Shown here: one piece after another, positions 10,856 through 21,074 of the stretch
Numbering within the stretch: the first letter of the stretch is position 1
How the letters are laid out: every line of letters begins with the position of its first letter
DNA from: Hortaea werneckii
Lineage: Eukaryota; Ascomycota; Dothideomycetes; Mycosphaerellales; Teratosphaeriaceae
Direction of reading: 5' to 3'
Assembly (NCBI GenBank): GCA_037044905.1
Contig: JBAOKB010000024.1
Span: forward strand, 620,001-684,000
DNA: 64,000 bases
Notes under the pieces: generated by a model
The model's input: the letters and a program-made list of their open reading frames with translations, nothing else
Databases searched by the model: none
Told to the model about the DNA's origin: nothing
Made by a program: the position numbers and the translations under genes

Positions 10856-13172
10856 TTACAGCAAGTAAGCAAACAGACCCATGCAAACAGCCAGGGCAAG
10901 GGCGCTTGCGCCATGCTTAGCAGCAGCGCCAGTGTAAGGTGTCGGGGTAGCAGAACCCATGGTCCCATTGCCGCCGCCGCCGCAACAGTGCCAGTTGCAT
11001 TACTCATCAGCATCCAAATCCCGCCCATGACGTTCTCAGCCATGCCGTTCTGCAGCTGCACAGTCGTGCCATTTGCATTGACCAAAGTCCCGCTGACGCC
11101 TGGCACACTCACGCTTCCCATGGTACCCGCAGGTGTTTGGAAGCGCATACCCGTGATAGCCCATCGCTTGATGCGTTGACTTGCGAAGCAAAAGTCCCCA
11201 GTGGCGTTTCGAAGCCAGTGTCCACTTCCTTGAGGTCACCGAGCCTCGGGCTGATCTCCCAGGTTTCTCCAGCCGCTGACAGGAGGTGGATACCGCCGAT
11301 GTAGAACGTCAGTGTACTCGTTGGTCCAGTTGCCCAGCCATGAGCGTGGCTGATACGGGGGTCATTGGTATATGGCGCGTAGTGCAAGCTCCCATCGAAG
11401 GAGTAGCCCTCGATGAATGTTGAGTTGGTCATGTACTTGTAGTCAAGCATGTAGCCCCATTGTAGGCGCATCAGCGCCAGGGCAGCTGTGACATTGCCAG
11501 CTTCGAGATGGGCTTCCAGTTCGAAGCCGGAAATGAATGGCGACACGGCGTCCTTTGCTTCGACCGCTGGAGCGCCATACGGTCCCCACCGTGCAGAAAG
11601 ACCTTGAGAAATTGCCATGTTCTTCTCGTCGGAGTCGGTGAGATTGGCGACGACCGCCCAGCAATTGCCGTCTTGCGGCATCAGGGTCGTGGTCTCGTTG
11701 TCGTGGTAAAGACCTGCGTATCGGTAAGCGAGAAGATCGATACGTACAGACACTCAGCTTTGCTGAACATACCTGCTGTTTCATTCCATAGCAAGCTGTT
11801 TGCAGCCGACTTGATGCCGGCAGCGGCTTCCGTCCAAGAGTCAATCACTGAGGTGTCATTGAGAGCCTCTGCAAGCGAAAGACCCTGGTTTATGGTGTTA
11901 TAAAGAATGGCATTCGCTTCAATGTTATGTCCGCCCATGCCAAATCTGAGCCAGTCATTGGAGCTGGTGACATTCATCAGGCCAGAGTCGTCAATTGTGG
12001 AGAGCGAGTAGTTCATGGCGAACTTCCAGTCGTCCCACTTGCCTTGCAAGTATTCCATGTCACCGCTGTACAAGTAGTGATCAGCGACACCGATGAGTGT
12101 GTACAGGTGGTAGGTCGCCGAAGAATGTCTGGCGGAACCCAACGCCTGCGTAAGGTAGCTGGCCAGTTGTTGCATTTTGTAAGCCTGAATCAATCGTGAG
12201 CAAACATTCTCATATCAATGAGCCTTGCACCTGTGCTGGCTTACCGAAGAGGCTGTCCAGTGAGTTGGTCACCGAGATGAGATCATTAGTAGAGACCACC
12301 AGGGCAGGGACTGCGATGGCCATATCGCCGGCCCAGACAAGACGGTCACGCTTGGCTCCATCAGTCAATGCAGCGGTACCGTTCGTAATCGTCTGAAGAA
12401 ATCGTTAGAACGCAAAACCTTTTCGGTGGTCTTTCAATCACTCACCATGTTGTTGTACCAGGTGTTTGGACCTGTGCTGCCTGGCTGCGTGCTGTTAATC
12501 TCGCCCAGATGCACCAGTGCGTCACCATGATTTGGATCGATCGTGCAGATCTGGTTGGTGTACGCTCCCGCATACCAAACCCTGTTCAGCAGCTCGTCGT
12601 CGCAGTGGAAGTAACCAGTATAGTCGCGCAACTGATCATCTGCATAATGAGGCATGGGCGTGAAATGCACGTTCACTTGCTGGACCTCAATGCCACCAGT
12701 TGTGTTGTGGATGAGCGATAAATACCTGAAAGCACCACGCTCATGTTGACGCTCAACAGTGTAGTTGCCGGGACCAGTGACATGGAACCAAAGAGCTTCG
12801 TCAAGGCCAGCGTCCGCTGTAGCATCACAGCCCTCGCTGCTGATCCAGAGAGAGGATTCGGTGTAGGTGAGGCCGATGAACTGGTCTTCGTCGACGTCGC
12901 CGACTTGAAGCGTCACCAGGCCAGCGATGTTCTTGCCGAAATCATAAGCTACAGCGCTTGGGCCTTTGAATATAGCACTACCTCTGCCATCGCTGCTGTT
13001 AGATGAAGTGGTGAGGCTGTCTGCTCCAGATACGGTGCCGTTGACTTCGTACACGCTCGCGGGATGCAGCGACCTTGACGAAGGTGCAAGAATGTACTGG
13101 TCGTACTTTGCTGCAGCTGCGGCACTTGCAACGGATGAGGGCTGCTCCAAGCGTCTGTCGTAGAGGCGCCAT
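10856..13172 (-). CDS. Secreted, probably GPI-anchored GH78-like alpha-L-rhamnosidase (six-hairpin glycosidase)
   Basis: Predicted extracellular glycoside hydrolase of the six-hairpin (bacterial rhamnosidase-like) fold. The ATG at 13172 gives MAPLRQTLGAAL; one surplus base near 13135 separates it from SVASAAAAAKYDQYILAPS, and removing it gives a normal signal peptide plus the family's YDQYILAPSSR opening. Introns: starting at 12445 (acceptor ending 12393), near 12240-12190, and near 11770-11710. The body contains YTGYFHCDDELLNRVWYAG, DGAKRDRLVWAGDMAI (catalytic-loop region), NDWLRFGMGGHNIEANA and SHAHGWATGPTSTLTFYIGG. Two more frame changes occur near 11156-11162 and 10982-10990. Following them, the protein ends in a Gly/Ser/Thr linker and a hydrophobic tail (GASALALAVCMGLFAYLL), which looks like a GPI-anchor signal. 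Exact sugar specificity cannot be read from sequence. Confidence 0.82.
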
Positions 13173-13775
13173 GCTGAAATCCTGGTTGTGTAGTAGTTTT
13201 AAACACTTGTGAAGGAGAGGAGGGTGTACTTATATGTCTTGATGGCCCTTCAAACGAGCGTCAGTGCTTCTCGCATAGCGCGCATACGGCATGGGGGATG
13301 CTTTAGGGCATTGACTAAGAGCTTCTCGGCGTTCGTAGTTTCATCTACTTTTCAGCAGGGCGATCGTCGAGATGATGTCCAGCCATAGAACCAGTGGAGA
13401 AGATGTGGGGTACGCAGCTGGGGTCAGCCTCGAGGTGGCGGTGCCGCTAAAGGTCAGACTGCCGAAGGAACATGTTCCTTCCAAGTACGACACACGGTAT
13501 GTGTCTTTAATTTTGTTCTAGGTGACAAAGTGGAGTGCCTGACAACCGAGCGCCAGCTTTCTCGCACTCGCTCATCTGCGCTTGATTGCACAGTGCGCTT
13601 ACTGATGGAGACGGTTGTACGCTGTTTAGCAGCCCGGGAACCCCTCCGGTGCTTGGCACGCTCTGCTGCCGGCATAAGATCGAACCGAGATGCACGAATT
13701 CTTGCGTGAAGACTGACTTCACATCACTTCGCGAGCTTCGGCAGTCGATCTCGGGCAGCGTCAAGCAAAAGAAGC
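13173..13775. other. Divergent promoter region of GH78-like and YggS-like genes
   Basis: A 603-bp gap between divergently transcribed genes. It holds the TATA candidate for the minus-strand gene and otherwise shows short frames only. I see no repeat or RNA gene. Confidence 0.45.
13228..13237 (-). promoter_or_regulatory. TATA box candidate for the GH78-like gene
   Basis: The minus strand reads ACATATAAGT about 56-65 nt upstream of the ATG at 13172, followed by a CT-rich stretch (CACCCTCCTCTCCTTCAC). Spacing is typical of an inducible fungal promoter, consistent with a secreted hydrolase. No activator site is claimed. Confidence 0.45.
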
Positions 13776-14673
13776 ATGTCATCAGACGGCGTAGCAGACA
13801 CCGAACACAGCATGCAGATCAATCCGCAGCGTGCGCAGGTGCTAGCGGAGAATCTTAGCAATGTTCTGCAGCGCGTAGACAGCGTCGCAGCGGGCAGGAA
13901 GGCATGTTCTTTGTGCACCCGGCCACACATGCAGGTAGGTCTGATGTGCTAACAGGAGGGCTCGCAATTAGGTTCGTCTCATTGCTGTCTCGAAGTTGAA
14001 GACTGCGAACGATATCTTGGCCCTTCATGAGAAACCCAGTGGACACCTTGACTTTGGCGAGAACTACGCGCAGGAGCTTACCGAGAAGGCCGGCCTACTG
14101 CCAAGGAGCATTCGATGGCATATGATTGGAGCCCTGCAGACAAACAAGTGCAAGCCGCTCGCGGAGCAGGTGTCGAACCTCTACTGTGTCTCGTCCGTGG
14201 ATAGTTCGAAGAAAGCAGACGCATTGGAAAAAGGACGAGCCGCGCTAGCCGAGAAGCAGGACCTTCCTGCCAAATTACGGGTGCTAGTCCAGGTCAACAC
14301 ATCCGGCGAGCCAGAGAAGAGTGGTGTAGAGCCAGATCAAGCCGCCGAGCTATGTAGACACGTTCGAGAAAAGTGCCCGCACTTACATCTTGCTGGCGTC
14401 ATGACCATCGGAGCTATTGCGAGAAGCCAGGCCTCGAATAGCGCGGAGAGCATCAATGAGGACTTTGTATGCCTGAGGGAGGTTCGAGATAAGGTGGTGC
14501 AGGAGCTTGGAATTGCTCGCGAGGAGTTGGAGCTCAGCATGGGCATGAGCTCAGACTTCGAAGCTGCGATCGCACAAGGAAGTGATGAGGTTAGGATAGG
14601 TACGACCATCTTTGGCGACAGACCGCAGAAGAAGGATGCCAAGATCAAGGACGAGCGGGCAGAGGAGAAATAG
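13776..14673 (+). CDS. YggS/PROSC-family pyridoxal 5'-phosphate homeostasis protein
   Basis: PLP-binding protein of the YggS/PLPBP family (yeast YBL036C), thought to buffer and deliver pyridoxal phosphate and to affect amino-acid balance. It starts MSSDGVADTEHSMQINPQRA at 13776. A putative 37-nt intron (13935-13971, GTAGGT..TGCTAAC..TTAG) links to VRLIAVSKLKTANDILAL, where the Lys after VS is the Schiff-base residue of the family. Further hallmarks are FGENYAQELTEKA, IRWHMIGALQTNKCK, VLVQVNTSGEPEKSG and the phosphate-binding SMGMSSDFEAAIAQGSDEVR, then IGTTIFG. Length is about 285 aa, usual for fungi. The intron is very short; an alternative donor upstream would drop the odd ACSLCTRPHMQ segment before it. 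The tail is Lys/Glu-rich. Confidence 0.92.
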
Positions 14674-15955
14674 AGAAGAGTTCATAATAGTCCAGAATCA
14701 CGACGAAAAACGTCTGTCACGAAGCATGCGCTATAAAAATAACCGCGATAGAGAACGTAACATCCTGCATGTACTATACGCCACTTTGAACATGCTGCAA
14801 GCCCTGACTGCGACTTCTTGTACGTTCTCGAGCTGCGCAGCGCTGAGTTCAAGAGTTGCCAAAGGTCTAGCTCGGGTCCGTTTCAAAACAAACCGCACAA
14901 CCGGGACGCAACCTTACACGTCTTCCACTATCTAAACCTAATTGCTGATCCCAGCGAAATCTAGAGCATATACACCGGATGCATGGCAGACACGATGTCC
15001 ATTTCACGAGCGCAATGATACAGCCTCGCTTCTCTGTCCACCGTCCATGCCCTCAAAGATCTGCTATCACCTCCATCTAGGCGACTTTCACAACCATATT
15101 GATCATGAGTAGCCACTTCGCTCTTGCCCTAGCGCTTGCGGCGCTGGTCATGCTCAACGATAGGACACCGGAAGCCGAATCCTATTCACAACTGTCGATC
15201 GTCTCAGCACCTGGTTTACGATTTCCAGAGAGAAGCCTGGGACCGAACAAGGCCGCTGCAACAATGGCCGACGACTTCCAAGACAAGCGAAAAGATCTAT
15301 AAAGCTTGAATTTCCGCACAAGGCGATTTGGCGCTGAAGTGCCTTTCTCCACTTCGGCTTCTGGTCCGTTGGAACAGACGCTGTGTGCATTCCTCGAGAA
15401 TGTTGTTGCACCCAACAAAACACAGTCGAAATTGCTCTCGATTCCTCGGAAGAAGATGACAAGGGTGTAGAAGATTGCAACAGCTTAGCCAGAGGAGACG
15501 AAGTTGTTTTTCGAAACGCAAAAATCATAGTGGCCAACCCACGCAATGAACCGCGAAATGGCCTTCATCTCTTTCAAGGGGACATGCGTCAATATCGGCT
15601 TCGAAAGGACCTCGACGACAAGACATAAGGACTTACGAACACGCTCAGCCGCTACGACCGTGGTACAGTGGAGGCTTAATACACGAGGATACGCCGACCC
15701 CATCGAAAGACAGCGATTCGCTAAACAGCAGCAGGAAAGCGACGAGGTCTCAAAATCTATACAGAGCGCCATGTTGGGAACAATAACAAGGTATACACCA
15801 TATCGCAGCTTCTACACAGATGCCCAACTCGCTATGCGATGCTCCAATTTCACCACTGAGAAAGAATCAGAAGAAAGCCAAATAGAAACCCTATGTCCTT
15901 ATACCAGACAAACGCCATCATTATGCATCACAAACTGCCCTCCTAACCACGAAGA
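14674..15955. other. Long intergenic region; one weak small-secreted-protein ORF
   Basis: A 1.28-kb gap between convergent YggS-like and ATG15 genes, much longer than the other convergent gaps here (75-215 bp). A plus-strand frame at 15105-15302 starts MSSHFALALALAALVMLN, which resembles a signal peptide followed by about 45 residues, but I see no supporting motif or splice structure. I do not call it as a gene. Confidence 0.35.
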
Positions 15956-17951
15956 TCATAGATCGATCTTTGGATTGTCGCCTTCCCATCTACTGCACGA
16001 ACCGTACCAATGCCGCTCGAGACACTTCTTCCGTCTGGTCGTCGGCAGGTGCGTGGAACTAGGCGAGGACACGGGCCCGGTAGGCGTGGGTGTCGTGTGC
16101 GCGGATGTCGACGAGGGCGCGGCAGACGTGCTGGTTTCGTCGTAACAGCCGCCGAACCAGCCTGGCGTTTTGCACGTGCTGGTGCTGGTTGGTGTTGTTG
16201 ATGTGGTGGTGATGGAGGGGCGGGGACGGCCGATGGTGTGCTTGTAGCTGTAGAGGATGATGAAGTCGTGGTGGTGGGGTCTTTACAGCCAAACCAGCCT
16301 GGTGTTTTGCAGGTCGATGTGGAACTGGTGGAGGTAGATGTAGTTGATGATTTTGAAGTGGTCGTTTCGTCCAAGCAGCCCCACCAACCTGGTGTTTTGC
16401 ACGTCTCCGTCCTTGTTGCGCTGCTGGAGCTGCTGGAAGTGGTAGTGCTGGTAATGGGATCGCTGCTGTTGCTTTCGTAGAATTTCCAGTTGAAGCAATC
16501 CTGACATTCCACGTCCTCTTCACAACTTGGTACAGTGTCATACTTCTCCAGAACATCCTTGATGACATTGCCAATCTTGTGCGTTCCGATGCCCACTCGC
16601 CAGCCCAGGTCGCCCACAGTATCGTACGTGCAAGTTCGGCCGGTATGGCATACACCTTGGAATGCGTATCCCGCAATTGTGCAGAATGATGAAGCCGCAT
16701 TGCAGGTGCCCATAAAGATTGGATCAGCTGTGTGGCCGAAGTGGTGAATGGCGACGTCTGATCGGCTCTGATGGGATCCAATCCGGTAGCCAGGCGGTGT
16801 CGGCAGCCCCAACCTAGACGCAGCCAGAGCATCTGGGAAAGCTTCAAAGGTCAACACCGGTAGGCCATAGGTTAGGCCCAACAGTGCGCTCACGACGCCA
16901 CCCAGACTGTGCCCGGAAAGCCACACGGCATCCGCCTCTGGATATCTTTCAGTCACGTTGTGGTATAGATCCCGTACAGCGTGGTAGTAGTGACTTCTTT
17001 CTCGCAGACTCTTGACTAAGCACGTGTTGTTGCACGTATACGTGCTCGTCATGCAATCGCACACTTGCTTCCATCCCCAGTGGCCGCCTTGCCCACAGCA
17101 ACATGATCCGAAAAGGTTGTCGTTCAGCTTATCATTACCCGTCGTGTCAGCGCCGTCAAATACCGCAGGACTCGTCCCTGTAAAGTGAAACAAGAACGCA
17201 TCAGTGCAAAGTTCTCGCAAGAGAAGTGCTTACCCGATCATTGCCCACCGTGTCCGGATCGTCAAAGATGGGGCCGGATGTACCTTTTAATCCAATCACG
17301 ATTGTTCTGTTTGTTTGATCGGCAAAAATGTGCCCGCGCAAACCATCTGCTTCCCAACCGAAGTCATCTGTGTAGTTGAAACCCCCCTTAACATCTTTCC
17401 AATCGCTGTCTGCGTGATCCTGAACGTATGCGTTTGAGGCCATCTTAGCGAAAGTCAGGACGGTATTGCGGTCGGACGTATTGGGAGCAGAAATTTCGTC
17501 AATCGTCCACGCAGAAGAGGGAAGGGTGGCGGCTTCTCCGTGAATGTCTGCATGAGACAGGATGTGGTCGATGTCTGCTGGTGATCGTTTGCCGAGTCGC
17601 TCTATGTTCATGGTGCTTGCTCTTGCTTTCAGATGCTCCGGTGCATCTTCAAAGGACTCGCCATAGTCGTAGCTCACCCGTAGCTGAGCGTCGGAAGGTA
17701 CATCGAGGTAGCGATGGAGGTAAGGATACTCATGGGACCCATGATGATAGATGTGTCGCAAAGAGAAGTCCAACTCGCCCAGATCTTGGGATTGCCATGG
17801 TTGTCTCGCTACCATACTGCTCTCCTGCGGTCGGTGGCAACATCACGTATGGATTCCGCTGTTGCCTTCGTTGCTGTGGCGTCCTCGCCGCCCCGCCGTA
17901 CTCCGACAGTGCGAGCAGGCAGACCAGAAGCCGATTAGCATTCCACATCAT
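15956..17951 (-). CDS. ATG15: Atg15 vacuolar phospholipase of autophagy
   Basis: Membrane-anchored lipase that breaks down autophagic and MVB bodies in the vacuole. The start at 17951 gives MMWNANRLLVCLLALSEYGG, a signal anchor. Next come LDFSLRHIYHHGSHEYPYLHR, the lipase core with WLSGHSLGGVVSALLGLTYG (nucleophile Ser in GHSLG), HHFGHTADPIFMGTCN and GWRVGIGTHKIG. The C-terminal tail is Ser/Thr-rich with three CKTPGW modules and ends KKCLERHWYGSC. Frame changes near 17815-17830 and at the GGGG at 16217-16220 must be crossed; the second restores the third CKTPGW module and the family-like Cys/Trp end (stop at 15956). The intron in IGLKG can be spliced in two mutually exclusive in-frame ways, 17283-17178 or 17233-17128, each removing 106 nt. 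It diverges from the VPS9 gene. Confidence 0.92.
17128..17284 (-). repeat. Duplicated 50-nt coding segment flanking an intron in ATG15
   Basis: Segment A (17283-17234) and segment A' (17177-17128) are 50 nt each, exactly 106 nt apart, and agree at 29 of 50 positions by my hand count. Each is joined to the G at 17284 to make 17 codons: GTSGPIFDDPDTVGNDR and GTSPAVFDGADTTGNDK (10 of 17 identical, plus I/V and R/K). Splicing GTACAT..TTTACAG keeps A'; splicing GTAAGC..GATAAG keeps A. Both continue in frame into LNDNLFGSCCC. The A' version is the one shared with other Atg15 proteins. Confidence 0.8.
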
Positions 17952-18542
17952 GCTCGGCTTTCTCTTCGCGCCCTCTTGAGCACCGCCAAAGCTGGTCAAG
18001 CATCGCATGTGTCCTCCAGGTAGTCGAGTGGAAATGGGATGATCTTGTGCTTAGGTCACCAGACGTCAACATTGAGACATGGATGCATCGGTCTTGAGAT
18101 GCATCATCGTCGGCAGGTCGGCTGGCCCAAGAACCGTTTGCCGATAGCGGGCCGGAAGCTTATCTTTACGTCATGCTGCACCTCACGCGCATGGATGTGG
18201 GGTTTGGCTGCCGATCGACCTTCCACTAATCTGCCTCAGGCTTTCGACGTCGTTGCTCTCATGTGTGGCTCCCCTCTGAACACGCGGCCACGGCACGGGA
18301 CTTGACGATTTGATGGTCGCTGCCTTTGATTTCCTTGACGCTTTGATTGAGCATTCCAGAGCTGGACTCTGACTGCAACACATTCGCTCACCCGTCGCAA
18401 CACGCATTTGCCGTCCTGATATTCCGCCGCACGTATCATCCGCAACAGCCGAGAGGAGACGCGTTTGGGAAAGATAGGACATGGAATATTGATAGAAGCA
18501 ACCGATAGCAGTATATACAGGCGTTTTCGGGATCATCAGACA
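17952..18542. other. Divergent promoter region of ATG15 and the VPS9-domain gene
   Basis: A 591-bp shared upstream region. An in-frame upstream ATG at 18465 would add 26 residues to the VPS9 protein; I prefer the ATG at 18543 because the added stretch (MGKIGHGILIEATDSSI) looks non-coding. Nothing else is visible. Confidence 0.45.
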
Positions 18543-20882
18543 ATGGCAAACGCACAACAACGCTCTGTGAGCGACAACCGTCCTGCCCTTCATGGGTCTC
18601 GCTCGTTCACGAGGATGCCGTCCCCTAGTTCGGAGTCACCGAGGAAGCGAGCGAGTACCATGCAAGACAGCGGTATTCCACCTATACCTGAGGCACGCAA
18701 TATTGGCAATTCGCCTGAGGTCGACGGCAAGAAGAAGACCGATGTTTTCGAGAACCACGAAGAAGACGAAGACGAAGGCCCTGTTGAGGCTGGCGTCTCG
18801 TCTCCTAACCCCGACCTGAAACTACCATCTACTTTCGATGAGCTACCCATCGAGATCAAGAGTCTCACGGAGAGATTTCTTGACAGCTTGAATGCAAAAG
18901 TACATCCAACTCCTTTGACGGCTGACGCTCTGTCAGACCTGTTTCAGGACTTCTATGAGAGAGCAGCTAGTCATATTAACACGCACATCTCTACCCTGGC
19001 GTCTAGAATAGGCAGAAAGAAGGCACCACAGGCGGCAAATGGCAAGATCCGAACAAGAGCTGGCTGCAGTACCACACGAAATGGCAGCCCTGCCAGCGGA
19101 GGAGAGATGTTGACTGTGTCCGAAGTGGCCGATAGGAAGAAAGCTCGGAAACTGTTGGAGCTAAAGAGGATCGCTCTGGAGGAAGCCGTCGAGCGAAGCG
19201 TGTGCGAAAAGGTCTACGATCGTATCTTTAAGCACAACAGTACCGACGATGAGGCGAGGGACGAGAAGCTGCGATCTCGAACGGCTGCACTTGCTGTCGT
19301 CGGCATAGGGCTCAAGGACCTGCATATGGACATCGATCGCGCAAAGCTAGACGCCGGGTCATCCACCCAAGACAAGGAGGCGGCAATACATGCTTCTCTA
19401 GGGGACGCTAGGGAGGCGCTGCAGGCAATGGACGAGGAGCATTACCCAGCAGGCAAACTGCAGCACCTGAATGCGGCGCATAAGAGTATCGTCGCAACTC
19501 TCTCCCAAATGTTTCCTTCGTCGTCATCAGCAGACGAGATTCTACCAACCCTGATCTACACACTGATCACATCACCGCCCGAGGGGATTAATATAGTGAG
19601 CAACCTGAACTTCATTCAGCGCTTCCGTACGCAGAGCAAAGTCGACGGAGAAGCCGCGTATTGTTTAGTGAATCTCGAGGCAGCCATCTCTTTCCTTGAG
19701 ACGGTGGATCTCTCCTCATTGCGTGCGGACGAGGCGCCTGAAGGACCAGCAAAGTCAAACAGCCGACCGTCAACACCAAACTCCGATACCAAAACTCCAC
19801 CCACTCAGCCTTTGCCGGCGAAGACACTGAAGCCCGGTCTATCGCCAGCAACAGCTTCAACACCAGAGTTGACAAGTTCAAGCCCTTCAGCAGCCGAAAC
19901 AACCAGCCGAGCAATGTCATCACCACGAACGCCATCCAGCGTGGGTGCGCCAGGGAATGTATCAAGACCTCCGCTGCAGCATAGACGACTATCTTCTCTG
20001 GTTCAAGCACAAGCAGACCGCTTAGAGGCTGGCCGTGAAAACATCCTCAATGCGGCAGACAAAGTGTACGATAGTATCAATGGCACTCTCGAGACTAGCC
20101 TACAATTTGTTTTCGGACGGTTTAAAGAACAAGCAGCAGGATCCTCAGACCTACCTAAAACGCTCGAAGAAGCCAGAAAGCTAGTCAGCTCGCCAACGAT
20201 GGAAGAAAGGGAAGAAGACGCCCTCACAGCATCGGGCCGCAGCAGCCCCTCCCTAGACGACCCCTTGAACAACCCCCGCAAGGCAAGCGAGGGCGAGAAC
20301 AAAATGCTCGAGCTCATCGGCGGCCGCAAACAATCGCAGCAGCACCAGCCACTCCGGGATCGCAGTGTGGACTCCACCCGCTCAGGCGGCAGCGGCAAAC
20401 GCGTCGCCTTCTCCGAAGTCGCCGGCAAGGAAAAACCCAAGGACGAACAGTCCGCCGTCCCCGGCGCGAACCTCTTCAATGCCATCAACCCCCTCAACCG
20501 CTTCCAAGTCCCGGGTTTCGCCCGCTTCGGCAATCGCAGCGGTAGTATAGGCGCCTCGACCAACTCGGCTGTCCAGACCCCTACGACGGAGAAGCCCAAT
20601 AAGCTGGAAGGCATCGTCGAGTCCCCCGTCTCGAAGGACGGGACGGCAAGCGAGCCCTTCCCGAAGCTGGAGAAGCAGAGTACCAAGGACAGCGGCGCGG
20701 AGTCCGATGGCGAAGGGATGAATGCTAGAGAGGCCCTGGCGGAGCTGCGGAAGATTAAGCCGCCTAAGAAGAGGTTCCTTGATGTGGGCAGCGCGCAGGA
20801 GTTGAGGTTGGGCGAGGTGGAGGAGTTGTTGGCTGAGTATCGCCGGTTGGCTAAGGCGATTGGAGAGGCTGTTGTGCAGTAA
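18543..20882 (+). CDS. VPS9-domain protein, probable Rab5-type guanine nucleotide exchange factor
   Basis: An intact, intronless frame of about 779 aa starting MANAQQRSVSDNRPAL. The N-terminus is disordered and Ser/Pro-rich (SRSFTRMPSPSSESPRKRAS), followed by a helical bundle (RKKARKLLELKRIALEEAVE, CEKVYDRIFKHN). The VPS9 catalytic core is seen in KLQHLNAAHKSIVATLSQMF, SADEILPTLIYTLITSPPEG, INIVSNLNFIQRF and GEAAYCLVNLEAAISFLET, where the Asp in ADE and the Tyr of AYCLVNLEAA match the family. By family, it would activate endosomal Rab5-like GTPases (yeast Vps9, Muk1). There is no CUE domain at the end, so it resembles Muk1 or a Pezizomycotina-specific VPS9 protein more than Vps9. The long C-terminal half is low-complexity with many SP/TP sites. 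Confidence 0.85.
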   Translation: MANAQQRSVSDNRPALHGSRSFTRMPSPSSESPRKRASTMQDSGIPPIPEARNIGNSPEVDGKKKTDVFENHEEDEDEGPVEAGVSSPNPDLKLPSTFDELPIEIKSLTERFLDSLNAKVHPTPLTADALSDLFQDFYERAASHINTHISTLASRIGRKKAPQAANGKIRTRAGCSTTRNGSPASGGEMLTVSEVADRKKARKLLELKRIALEEAVERSVCEKVYDRIFKHNSTDDEARDEKLRSRTAALAVVGIGLKDLHMDIDRAKLDAGSSTQDKEAAIHASLGDAREALQAMDEEHYPAGKLQHLNAAHKSIVATLSQMFPSSSSADEILPTLIYTLITSPPEGINIVSNLNFIQRFRTQSKVDGEAAYCLVNLEAAISFLETVDLSSLRADEAPEGPAKSNSRPSTPNSDTKTPPTQPLPAKTLKPGLSPATASTPELTSSSPSAAETTSRAMSSPRTPSSVGAPGNVSRPPLQHRRLSSLVQAQADRLEAGRENILNAADKVYDSINGTLETSLQFVFGRFKEQAAGSSDLPKTLEEARKLVSSPTMEEREEDALTASGRSSPSLDDPLNNPRKASEGENKMLELIGGRKQSQQHQPLRDRSVDSTRSGGSGKRVAFSEVAGKEKPKDEQSAVPGANLFNAINPLNRFQVPGFARFGNRSGSIGASTNSAVQTPTTEKPNKLEGIVESPVSKDGTASEPFPKLEKQSTKDSGAESDGEGMNAREALAELRKIKPPKKRFLDVGSAQELRLGEVEELLAEYRRLAKAIGEAVVQ

Positions 20883-21074
20883 AACTCTTACCTTTTCTTT
20901 TTTGTTTTTGTAATTTCTACCTACGTCGCAGCCGTGAGGTCGTAGATGAATGTAATATCAGTACGCTCTGAGCTCCCACGAGTCCCTCCGGTTCTCAAAT
21001 CTGTGATGTGACTCCACTGTTCTCTACTACAATTGAGTGCAGTATTGTACACTTTCTCAGAGTGCTTCGTTATC

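Noticed and set aside
15099..15302. Possible small secreted protein (MSSHFALALALAALVM)
   Set aside because: Signal-like start, but short, no cysteines and no other support.
16059..16847. Separate 262-codon His/Arg-rich minus-strand gene
   Set aside because: It is ATG15's Ser/Thr-rich tail read in the wrong frame.
20003..20686. 227-codon antisense frame over the VPS9-domain gene
   Set aside because: Low-complexity shadow of the disordered C-terminus.
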